From assembly GCA_030431335.1 (NCBI GenBank), contig JAUIJH010000030.1:1-38842 (forward strand): DNA of 38,842 bases, read 5' to 3'. The stretch's first letter is position 1. The number at the start of each line of letters is the position of its first letter. The translations under genes were made by a program, and so were the position numbers. The notes beneath the pieces are model-generated. The model did no database searches. It saw only the letters and a program-made list of their open reading frames with translations, and was not told the origin of the DNA. Of the stretch, positions 32,485-38,842 are shown piece after piece. The stretch is from Alphaproteobacteria bacterium. Its GTDB lineage: Bacteria; Pseudomonadota; Alphaproteobacteria; Rhizobiales; Amorphaceae.

Positions 32485-33344
32485 GGGGCGGCGCACGCAT
32501 CCTGCGCGAGCTCGTGCGCCGCAAGGGCGCTCTGCTCAGCCTCGCCTTTCTGGCGGTCCTCGTGCTCCTCGCAGTTTTCGCCGTGGCGCTCGGCTTCGAC
32601 CCGGTGAAGCAGAACATCCTCCATTCGCTGGAAGCGCCTTCGCGCGCGTACTGGTTCGGCACCGACGAACTCGGCCGCGACATCCTCTCGCGCGTCGTCT
32701 ATGGCGCGCGGACCTCGCTCATGACGGCGGGGGGCGCCGTCGTCCTGGCCGGTGTCATCGGCGTTCCCATGGGTCTCGTCGCCGGCTTCTTCGGCGGCTG
32801 GCGGGACGCGGTGCTGATGCGCGCCGTCGATGTCCTCCTGGCGCTGCCGGCGATCTTGTTCGCGCTCGCCCTCATCGCCGTGTTCGGCCGCAGCCAGGGA
32901 GCGGCGATGCTCGCGGTCGGGATCACCGGCATCCCCGGCTTTGCCCGGATCGTGCGGGCGCAGGTCCTGTCGTTGCGCCAGCGCGATTTCGTGGTCGCCG
33001 TGGAGGCCTTCGGCGGCTCGTCCGGCTATTCGATGTTCCGCACCATCCTGCCCAACTCGTGGAACCAGATCCTCGTGCAGGTGGTGGTGCTGTGCTCCAT
33101 CGCCATCTTGCTGGAGGCGGCGCTGGCCTTCCTCGGCGTCGGTGTCCCGCCGCCCACGCCGAGCTGGGGCGAGATGCTGCGCACGGGCAAGTCCTACCTG
33201 CACGAAGCGCCTTACTACGCGATCCTGCCCGGGCTCGCGCTCACCCTCACGATCCTGTCGTTCGACACCATCGGCCGCAGCCTCACCGCCATCCTGGAAA
33301 ACGAGGACGCCGCGGTGACCCGCGCCGAGGGGGTGGCGTCATGA
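32481..33344 (+). CDS. Opp-type ABC transporter permease (DppC/OppC type)
   Basis: A 287-residue inner-membrane permease starting at GTG 32481, which overlaps the ATPase stop and has GGGAGG twelve bases upstream. The motif GTDELGRDILSRVVYGARTS is the DppC hallmark, and VVAVEAFGGSSGYSMFRTIL is the coupling loop. LAFLGVGVPPPTPSWGEML is the usual C-terminal family stretch. The DppC-type gene precedes the DppB-type gene here, the reverse of the common order. The long in-frame reading upstream runs through the ATPase gene and is a shadow. Confidence 0.92.
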   Translation: MRGGARILRELVRRKGALLSLAFLAVLVLLAVFAVALGFDPVKQNILHSLEAPSRAYWFGTDELGRDILSRVVYGARTSLMTAGGAVVLAGVIGVPMGLVAGFFGGWRDAVLMRAVDVLLALPAILFALALIAVFGRSQGAAMLAVGITGIPGFARIVRAQVLSLRQRDFVVAVEAFGGSSGYSMFRTILPNSWNQILVQVVVLCSIAILLEAALAFLGVGVPPPTPSWGEMLRTGKSYLHEAPYYAILPGLALTLTILSFDTIGRSLTAILENEDAAVTRAEGVAS

Positions 33345-34288
33345 CGGCCTATGTGCTGCGCCGCCTCGCCCAGCTCGTCCCGGTGCTCTTCATCGCGTCG
33401 ATCGGGATCTTCGCGATGATCTATGCCGTGCCGGGCGGTCCGGTGGGGATCATGCTCGGCGAGAACGCCAACCAGGCCGAGATCGACGCCCTGGTGCACG
33501 ATCTGGGCCTCGACCGGCCCATCGCCATCCAGTATTTCGACTGGCTCGGCAGCGCGGTGACGGGCGATTTCGGCGTCTCGCTGCACAGCCGCGAGCCGGT
33601 CATCAAACTCATCGGCGAGCGTCTGCCGGCGACGCTTCAGCTCGCCGCCGTCGCGACCCTCATCGCAGTGCTCCTCGGCATCCCGGTCGCGCTCGCGAGC
33701 GCACTTCATCCGGGAAGCTGGCTCGACCGGATGCTGAGCGGCTGGAGCGCGCTCGCGCTCGGGGTGCCGACGTTCTGGCTGGGGATCCTGCTCATCCTCC
33801 TGTTCGCGGTCGAGCTGAGGTGGCTGCCGTCCGCCTCGCGCTACGTGCCGCTGTGGGAGGACCCCCTCGAAGCGCTGCGCCATCTCATCATGCCCGCGGC
33901 CACGCTCGGCGTTTATGTCTCCGGCGTCCTCGCCCGGTTCCTGCGCGCCTCGCTCGTGAGCCAGCTCGGCGCGGACTACGTACGCACGGCCCGCTCCAAG
34001 GGGCTGAGCCGGGGCCGGATCGTCCGGGTCCATGTCATGCGCAACGCACTCCTGCCGTTCATCACGGTGATCGGGCTGATGATGGCGACCTTCATCGGCG
34101 GCGCCGTCGTGACGGAGGCGGTGTTCACCTACCCGGGCCTGGGACGCATGCTGATCCAGGCCATCAGCACGCGCGACTACCCGCTGATCCAGGGCTGCAT
34201 CATCGTGATGCTGGTCATCTACGTCGCCATCAACCTCACCGTCGACGTGCTCTACGCGTACGTCGATCCACGCATCGAATACAGCTGA
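33341..34288 (+). CDS. Opp-type ABC transporter permease (DppB/OppB type)
   Basis: A 315-residue inner-membrane permease. MTAYVLRRLAQLVPVLFIAS is the standard first helix of DppB proteins, followed by HDLGLDRPIAIQYFDWLG and TGDFGVSLHSREPV. The coupling loop is RTARSKGLSRGRIVRVHVMR, and YPGLGRMLIQAISTRDYPLI is the conserved C-terminal stretch. The ATG at 33341 overlaps the previous stop. It completes the fourth importer of the window; a structured 115-base gap follows. Confidence 0.92.
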   Translation: MTAYVLRRLAQLVPVLFIASIGIFAMIYAVPGGPVGIMLGENANQAEIDALVHDLGLDRPIAIQYFDWLGSAVTGDFGVSLHSREPVIKLIGERLPATLQLAAVATLIAVLLGIPVALASALHPGSWLDRMLSGWSALALGVPTFWLGILLILLFAVELRWLPSASRYVPLWEDPLEALRHLIMPAATLGVYVSGVLARFLRASLVSQLGADYVRTARSKGLSRGRIVRVHVMRNALLPFITVIGLMMATFIGGAVVTEAVFTYPGLGRMLIQAISTRDYPLIQGCIIVMLVIYVAINLTVDVLYAYVDPRIEYS

Positions 34289-34325
34289 TGATCGGCCGCC
34301 GCCGGCACGCTGCGAGGAGGGGCGC

Positions 34326-34369
34326 GATCGCCGATCCGCCGCCCGAACGCCGCGGCCGGACCGGCGATC
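34326..34369 (+). other. Strong intercistronic hairpin
   Basis: GATCGCCGATCC (34326-34337) pairs with GGACCGGCGATC (34358-34369) at 11 of 12 positions, and GCCGC (34338-34342) with GCGGC (34352-34356) extends the stem inside. It sits in the 115-base gap between the DppB-type gene and the RraA-type gene. No T-run follows, so a message-stabilising or processing element is as likely as a terminator. Confidence 0.45.
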
Positions 34370-34403
34370 CGATCCCACAAAGACAGTCCACAAGGAGGGC
34401 GCA

Positions 34404-35099
34404 GTGGCCATCGAGACTGGAGCGAATGGAGCGAACGCGGCAGGCAGCGACCTGTTGGAGCGGGTTCGATCCGAACTGAGCGCGGCGCTGGTATCCGACG
34501 CGCTCGACAGCCTGGGCCACCGCTGGCAGGCGCTGCCGCCGTCGATCCGTCCGCTCGACAGGGCGAGCGTGCTGGTCGGGCGGGCCCGAACCGGGCTCTA
34601 CCAGCACGTCTTTCACATCGAGCCGGGTGAAAATCCGTACGAGCTGGAGATCGCTCTCGTGGACGACCTCGCGCCCGGCGAGGTCTGCGTGCTGTCCTGC
34701 CCCGGCACGGCCAACATCGTGCCGTGGGGCGAGCTGCTCACCAACGCGTGCATCGGGCGCGGTGCGGCGGGCTGCCTGACGGACGGGCTGGTGCGCGATT
34801 CCCGCGCCGTCGAGGCGCTGGGCTTTCCCGTCTTCCACGCCGGCCTCAGTCCGCTCGACGCCAAGGGGCGCGGCAAGATCGTCGCGATCGACGTACCGGT
34901 CGAAATCGCCGGCGTGGCGGTCTCGAGCGGCGACGTCGTGTTCGGCGATGCCGATGGCGTGGTGATCATTCCCGCGGCTCTGGCGGATGAAGTGTTCGCC
35001 ATCGCGTTCGAGAAACGGAGCGGGGAGACCGACACGCGCGACGAGTTGCGCGCCGGCGTACCGCTGCGGGACGTCTTCGCCCGGCACGGAATCTTGTGA
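34404..35099 (+). CDS. RraA-family protein, second copy
   Basis: A 231-residue protein of the RraA/HMG-aldolase fold, starting at GTG 34404 with a clear AAGGAGGG box. The signature is readable as GEL at 109-111 and DGLVRD with R131-D132; GDVVFGDADGVVIIP (176-190) is the conserved C-terminal stretch. It is only distantly similar to the first RraA-type protein: its first half differs (ALVSDALDSLGHR, HVFHIEPGENPYELEI). Possible roles are keto-acid aldolase or decarboxylase; RNase-E inhibition is unlikely in a catabolic operon. It lies 54 bases before the gene for another Opp receptor, so it may act on that importer's substrate or its product. Confidence 0.86.
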   Translation: MAIETGANGANAAGSDLLERVRSELSAALVSDALDSLGHRWQALPPSIRPLDRASVLVGRARTGLYQHVFHIEPGENPYELEIALVDDLAPGEVCVLSCPGTANIVPWGELLTNACIGRGAAGCLTDGLVRDSRAVEALGFPVFHAGLSPLDAKGRGKIVAIDVPVEIAGVAVSSGDVVFGDADGVVIIPAALADEVFAIAFEKRSGETDTRDELRAGVPLRDVFARHGIL

Positions 35100-35153
35100 G
35101 CGCGCGGCACGGCTGACCGGCGCGAGACCAACATCGAGGAGCATGAAAACACT

Positions 35154-36749
35154 ATGCCCAGTCACGATTTGAACGACGATCCCGCGTCGCTGGACCCGTC
35201 CGATCCCTTCGGCGTGTCGCGGCGCACGCTGCTGCGCGTTGCGCTCGTCGGCGCCGCGGTCGGCGCCATGCCGTCGGCCCTCTTCGCCGCCGAGGACGTG
35301 AAGCCCGGCGGCACCCTCGTCATCGGCGCGGACGCCGACCCGATCGGGCTCGACCCCACCACGGTGACGGCCTATTCGTCCTTCGACTTCACCGCGCTCC
35401 TTTATTCCGGTCTCCTGCGGTGGACGCCCGACATGTCCATCGAGCCCGACCTCGCGACAAGCTACGAGACGCCGGACGAGACCACCTACGTCTTCAAGCT
35501 GCGCGAGGGGGTAACCTTCCACAACGGCCAACCCTTCAGCGCCGAGGACGTCAAGTACACCTTCGACCGGATCCTCGATCCCGCCGTCGGCAGCCGGCTG
35601 GCGGCCTACTATTCGGGCGTCCAGAGCGTCACCGTCATCGATCCGCTCACGGTGGAGTTCAAGCTGAAGGCGCCGGACGCCGCGTTCCTGCGCTACCTCG
35701 CCACCAATCCGGACGGCGTGATCGTGCCGAAGGGGGTGGACGATCTTGCGACGAACCCCGTCGGCACGGGCCCCTTCAAGTTCGAGTCCTACGAGCCCAA
35801 CCAGCAGTTCACGCTGACGAAGTTCGAGGACTACTACGAGGAAGGCCTGCCCATCCTCGACAAGGTGGTGTTCCGCTTCTTCAAGGATCAGTCCTCCCTC
35901 ACGTCGGCGCTGCGCTCCAAGGCGATCGACATGACGTGGCTGAAGAACCCGCGTGTGGCGGCGCTGATCGCCAGGACTTCGCCGGACCTCGTGTCCGCGC
36001 CCGGCCAGACCTCGCGCACCTTCCCGGTGTGGCTGAACCTCAAGGCCGAGCCGTTGAACGACGTGCGCGTGCGCCAGGCGCTGAGCCTTGCCACCGACCG
36101 CACCGCGGTGCTGGAAACCGTCCTCGGCGGTGCCGGCAAGGTGGGCGCGATGCTGCCGGAGAGCCAGATCGGCGGCTACGACGGCGTGTCGGCGCTGCCC
36201 AACTACGGCCATGACGTGGCGGCCGCCAAGGCGCTGCTCGCGGAGGCAGGCTATCCCGACGGGATCGACCTCGGCGACTATATCGTCGTCGCCGCCAACG
36301 AGCTCGATGTCGCCGCCTCGCAGATCCTTCAGCAGCAGTGGGCGGAGGCCGGGATCACCGTCGCGCTGAAGCCGATGGAGACCGCACCGCTCCTCGACAT
36401 GTGGGTCAAAGGGACGTTCCCGACGCTCCTGTCCGTCGCGCTGTCCTGGTCGCCCGACCCCGATGCGATCCTGCAGCGGATGAGCTCGCAGAGCGATTTC
36501 GGCGCCAATCTCGGCATGGACGACGCGGAGCTCGACCAGATGATCGCCGCCGCGCGCACCACGCTCGACCCCGACGAGCGCGCCGCCCTCCACCAGAAGA
36601 TCCAGGCCCGGATCGCCGAGAACGCCTACGTTCTCCAGATCTACCAATACCCGCTGCGCTGGGAGATCTGGTGGGACTATGTGAAGGGCTACGAGCCGCT
36701 CGCCGCCAACATCCGTTCGTATGTGCGCACGACGTCGGTCGACAAATAG
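35154..36749 (+). CDS. Opp-type ABC transporter substrate-binding protein with Tat-type signal
   Basis: A 531-residue family 5 receptor. The N-terminus has 21 hydrophilic residues and then SRRTLL (22-27) and a hydrophobic core ending near SALFAA (41-46), which matches a twin-arginine export signal. The mature core shows GGTLVIGADADPIGLDPTTV, FKLREGVTFHNGQPFSAEDV and VRQALSLATDRTAVLETVLGG. A GAGGAG box lies upstream, rather far from the ATG. Tat export means folding before crossing the membrane; Tat-exported family 5 receptors are known in alphaproteobacteria. It is the first gene of the fifth importer. Confidence 0.9.
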   Translation: MPSHDLNDDPASLDPSDPFGVSRRTLLRVALVGAAVGAMPSALFAAEDVKPGGTLVIGADADPIGLDPTTVTAYSSFDFTALLYSGLLRWTPDMSIEPDLATSYETPDETTYVFKLREGVTFHNGQPFSAEDVKYTFDRILDPAVGSRLAAYYSGVQSVTVIDPLTVEFKLKAPDAAFLRYLATNPDGVIVPKGVDDLATNPVGTGPFKFESYEPNQQFTLTKFEDYYEEGLPILDKVVFRFFKDQSSLTSALRSKAIDMTWLKNPRVAALIARTSPDLVSAPGQTSRTFPVWLNLKAEPLNDVRVRQALSLATDRTAVLETVLGGAGKVGAMLPESQIGGYDGVSALPNYGHDVAAAKALLAEAGYPDGIDLGDYIVVAANELDVAASQILQQQWAEAGITVALKPMETAPLLDMWVKGTFPTLLSVALSWSPDPDAILQRMSSQSDFGANLGMDDAELDQMIAAARTTLDPDERAALHQKIQARIAENAYVLQIYQYPLRWEIWWDYVKGYEPLAANIRSYVRTTSVDK

Positions 36750-36779
36750 CATGCGGCGGACGGGCGGAGGCGGCGCGCC

Positions 36780-37721
36780 ATGAGGCGCATGATCCTGGTG
36801 CGGCTCGCCTTGACGCTGCCGATCCTGTTCGGCGTGTCCATCGCCGCCTTCGTCCTGATGCGCGCCCTGCCGGGCGACTTCGCGGTCGCCGCGGCCGGCA
36901 CGACCAGCGTGTCGCCGGAGGCGCTGGCGGCGATCCGCGCCAACCTCGGGCTCGATCAGCCCGTTTGGGTGCAGTATCTCGCCTGGCTGCAGGGGGCGAT
37001 GACGGGCGACCTCGGTACGTCCTTCGTGACGAAGCGCCCGGTGGTGGGGGAAATCCTGCCACGCCTCGCGGTCACCGCCGAGCTGACGCTGATCGCCGCC
37101 ACCATGGCGCTGCTGATGGGGGCCGTCACCGGGCTCGCATCGGCGCGCCTGCGCGGCAGCGTCGACTGGGTCGTGCGGCTCTACAACGGCTTCGTCCTCG
37201 CGGTTCCGAACTTCGTCGTCGCCACGCTGATCGTGCTCCTGGCCGGGCTCTATTTTCCCCAGATCAGGCTGTTCAACTATGTGCCCTTCTTCACCGATCC
37301 CTTGGAGAACCTCACCAGCCTCATCCTGCCGGCCTTTTCGCTCTCGCTCGCCGTCTCCGTCACGATCTCCGAGAACACGCGCGCGGCGGTGCTCGAAGTG
37401 GCGGGACAGGACTACGTGATGGTCGCGCGCGCCAAAGGCCTCGGCCCGGGCAAGGTGCTGCGCAGCTACCTCATCCGCAACGCGTTGACGCCCGTCATCA
37501 CCATCACGGGATTGCAGGTCGCGACGCTGCTCGGCGGCAGCATTCTCATCGAGACGATCTTCGCCATCCCCGGCATGGGGCAGTACCTCTATGATTCCAT
37601 CACCAGCCGCGACTATCCCGCGATCCAGGCGATCGTGCTGGTGACGGCCATCATCGTCATCCTCGTCAACGTCGCCGTCGACATCGCCTATGCGCGGGCC
37701 GACGCAAGGGTCGAGCTGTGA
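36780..37721 (+). CDS. Opp-type ABC transporter permease (DppB/OppB type)
   Basis: A 313-residue inner-membrane permease. MRRMILVRLALTLPILFGVS is the DppB first helix; NLGLDQPVWVQYLAWLQGAM and TGDLGTSFVTKRPV follow. The coupling loop reads MVARAKGLGPGKVLRSYLIR and the C-terminal stretch IPGMGQYLYDSITSRDYPAI. It starts 30 bases after the receptor gene with a GGCGGAGG ribosome site; an ATG three codons further in is an alternative. Its stop overlaps the next start (GTGA). Confidence 0.92.
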   Translation: MRRMILVRLALTLPILFGVSIAAFVLMRALPGDFAVAAAGTTSVSPEALAAIRANLGLDQPVWVQYLAWLQGAMTGDLGTSFVTKRPVVGEILPRLAVTAELTLIAATMALLMGAVTGLASARLRGSVDWVVRLYNGFVLAVPNFVVATLIVLLAGLYFPQIRLFNYVPFFTDPLENLTSLILPAFSLSLAVSVTISENTRAAVLEVAGQDYVMVARAKGLGPGKVLRSYLIRNALTPVITITGLQVATLLGGSILIETIFAIPGMGQYLYDSITSRDYPAIQAIVLVTAIIVILVNVAVDIAYARADARVEL

Positions 37722-38593
37722 GCGAGGCGGGGGAGGGACGTGTCGCGACGGTGCCGGCGCCAAGCGCGCGGCGCCGCAAAGGGCTCGGGCCGCGCCAGCT
37801 CCTCCTCGCCATCGGCCTCGCGATGGTCGCCGTGCTGGGCGTCGTCATGATCTTCGGCCCGCAGCTCGCGCCCTATTCGCCGTCGGCCACCTCGCTCGAC
37901 GCGTTGGCCCCGCCGAGCGCGCAGCACTGGCTCGGGACGGACCTGATCGGCCGCGACGTCCTCAGCCGCCTCATCGTCGGCGGGCGCACCACGCTGGTCA
38001 TCACCGTGGCGGCTGTCGGGCTGGCGCTTGCGGCCGGGCTCGTCCTCGGCCTCTGGTCCGGCTTCGTCGGCGGGCTCACCGACCAGATCGTGATGCGCGG
38101 CCTCGATATCGTCTTCGCCTTTCCCGTCTTCCTCCTCGCCATCACCGTGGTCGCGGCGCTGGGGCCGACGATCCCCAACCTCATCATGACCATCGCGATC
38201 GTCTACACGCCGATCCTGGCGCGCGTGGTGCGCGGCCCCGTCCTCAGCGTGAAGCGGTGGGACCATGTGGAGGCGGCCCGCAGTGTCGGCGTCAGCGAGT
38301 TCTGGATCATGGTGCGCCATGTGCTGCCGCTGGTGATTTCGCCGATCCTGGTGGAGACCAGCCTCACCCTCGCCAACACCATCTTCACGGTGACGGCGCT
38401 GTCGTTCCTCGGCCTCGGGCCGCCGCCACCGGACCCGAACTGGGGCGGCATGCTCGCCGAGGCGCGGCAGTTCATGGAGCTTGCGCCGTGGACGGTGATC
38501 GCCCCGGGCGCCGCCATCGTGTTCGCCTCGCTCACCTTCATCATGCTGGCGAACGGCTTGCGCGATCGCCTCGACGTCGGCGGCCGGCAATGA
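37718..38593 (+). CDS. Opp-type ABC transporter permease (DppC/OppC type)
   Basis: A 291-residue inner-membrane permease starting at GTG 37718, which overlaps the previous stop. GTDLIGRDVLSRLIVGGRTT is the DppC hallmark, EAARSVGVSEFWIMVRHVLP the coupling loop, and LSFLGLGPPPPDPNWGGML the conserved C-terminal stretch. Order and overlap match a standard receptor-B-C-D operon. Its stop overlaps the next ATG. Confidence 0.92.
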   Translation: MSEAGEGRVATVPAPSARRRKGLGPRQLLLAIGLAMVAVLGVVMIFGPQLAPYSPSATSLDALAPPSAQHWLGTDLIGRDVLSRLIVGGRTTLVITVAAVGLALAAGLVLGLWSGFVGGLTDQIVMRGLDIVFAFPVFLLAITVVAALGPTIPNLIMTIAIVYTPILARVVRGPVLSVKRWDHVEAARSVGVSEFWIMVRHVLPLVISPILVETSLTLANTIFTVTALSFLGLGPPPPDPNWGGMLAEARQFMELAPWTVIAPGAAIVFASLTFIMLANGLRDRLDVGGRQ

Positions 38594-38842
38594 GCGTCAC
38601 CCCTTCGCCCCTCCTCGAGGTTCGCGACCTTTCCGCCACCTTCCTCACGCGCGGCGAGACGGTGCGCGCGGTCGACGGCATCTCTTTCCGGATCGGGGCG
38701 CGCGAGGCGGTGGGCGTCGTCGGCGAATCGGGTTCGGGCAAGAGCGTCACGGCGCGAGCCCTCATGCGCCTCGCGCCGGAGGGCTCGTCGATCGCGCTCG
38801 ACGGATCGATCCGCTTCGGCGGGCGGGACCTCCTGGCGCTGA
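38590..38842 (+). CDS. Opp-type ABC transporter ATP-binding protein (OppD-like), cut by window edge
   Basis: The first 84 residues of an ATPase, open at the right edge. LLEVRDLSATFLTRGETVRA is followed by Walker A GESGSGKS (45-52) and SVTARALMRLAP, as in OppD/DppD proteins. The ATG at 38590 overlaps the preceding permease stop. Whether it is a single OppD or a fused OppDF like the one at 30403 cannot be told here. Confidence 0.88.
   Translation, partial: MSVTPSPLLEVRDLSATFLTRGETVRAVDGISFRIGAREAVGVVGESGSGKSVTARALMRLAPEGSSIALDGSIRFGGRDLLAL

Noticed and set aside
34236..37763. A 1175-codon open frame on the minus strand
   Set aside because: It lies wholly opposite the RraA, receptor and permease genes, each a clear family member. 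It has no recognisable domain and is rich in Arg, His, Asp and Gly, as expected for the antisense of GC-rich coding DNA.
1..38842. CRISPR arrays, tRNA or rRNA genes, transposases, phage or toxin-antitoxin genes
   Set aside because: Searched by eye on both strands. No regularly spaced repeats, cloverleaf-like genes or such protein families were recognised.

Overview
The window is GC-rich, densely packed bacterial DNA. Its codon use, protein families (PAAT, Opp/Dpp and CUT1 importers, IclR and GntR/FadR regulators, RraA, M81 peptidases) and operon style point to an alphaproteobacterium, most likely in or near the Hyphomicrobiales. No rRNA, tRNA, CRISPR array, insertion sequence, integrase or phage gene was found. 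The content is accessory nutrient-scavenging DNA: 36 protein genes (two cut by the window edges), most of them parts of five separate ABC importers with their catabolic enzymes and local repressors.

Region A (1-4607): an IclR-family regulator (minus strand, cut at the left edge) is divergent from a polar amino-acid importer (two permeases, ATPase, periplasmic binding protein). An M14-type zinc deacylase resembling ectoine-pathway DoeB follows. The set looks like uptake plus deacylation of an N-acyl amino acid or related small amide. A solitary NmrA/QorB-like NAD(P)H reductase (4663-5517, minus) separates this from the next unit.

Region B (5782-21518): one long plus-strand operon. A GntR/FadR-type regulator is preceded by three copies of an 11-bp TGGTCAGACCA-like operator spaced exactly 21 bp apart, with a fourth copy before the next gene. 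Then come an Opp-type importer with an oversized binding protein and an oversized DppC-type permease, a glucarate-dehydratase-like enolase-superfamily enzyme, an RraA-family protein, three SDR oxidoreductases, and a complete CUT1 sugar importer. The enzymes suggest catabolism of a sugar acid or its conjugate: oxidation, dehydration to a keto-deoxy acid, then possible RraA-type aldol cleavage. A strong hairpin followed by TTT lies between the Opp binding-protein gene and its permeases and looks like an attenuator.

Region C (21519-24493): a 393-bp gene-free stretch carries stacked palindromes of repeat-element type. Then, on the minus strand, come an M81 (MlrC-like) metallopeptidase and, upstream of it, an IclR regulator. 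The gap between this IclR gene and the plus-strand operon is AT-rich and holds three TTCA-N7-TGAA operators.

Region D (24494 to the right edge): a plus-strand run with a second M81 enzyme, a fold-type III PLP enzyme of the D-serine dehydratase/D-threonine aldolase type, a third M81 enzyme, and an Opp importer with fused OppD-OppF ATPase. After a structured 115-bp gap come a second RraA-family protein and a further Opp importer, cut by the right edge. The most interesting candidate system is this one: three divergent M81 amidohydrolase/peptidase paralogues plus a D-amino-acid-type PLP lyase, two peptide-type importers and one IclR operator cluster. It would fit scavenging of an unusual, possibly D-residue-containing peptide or amide. 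The substrate is inference only.
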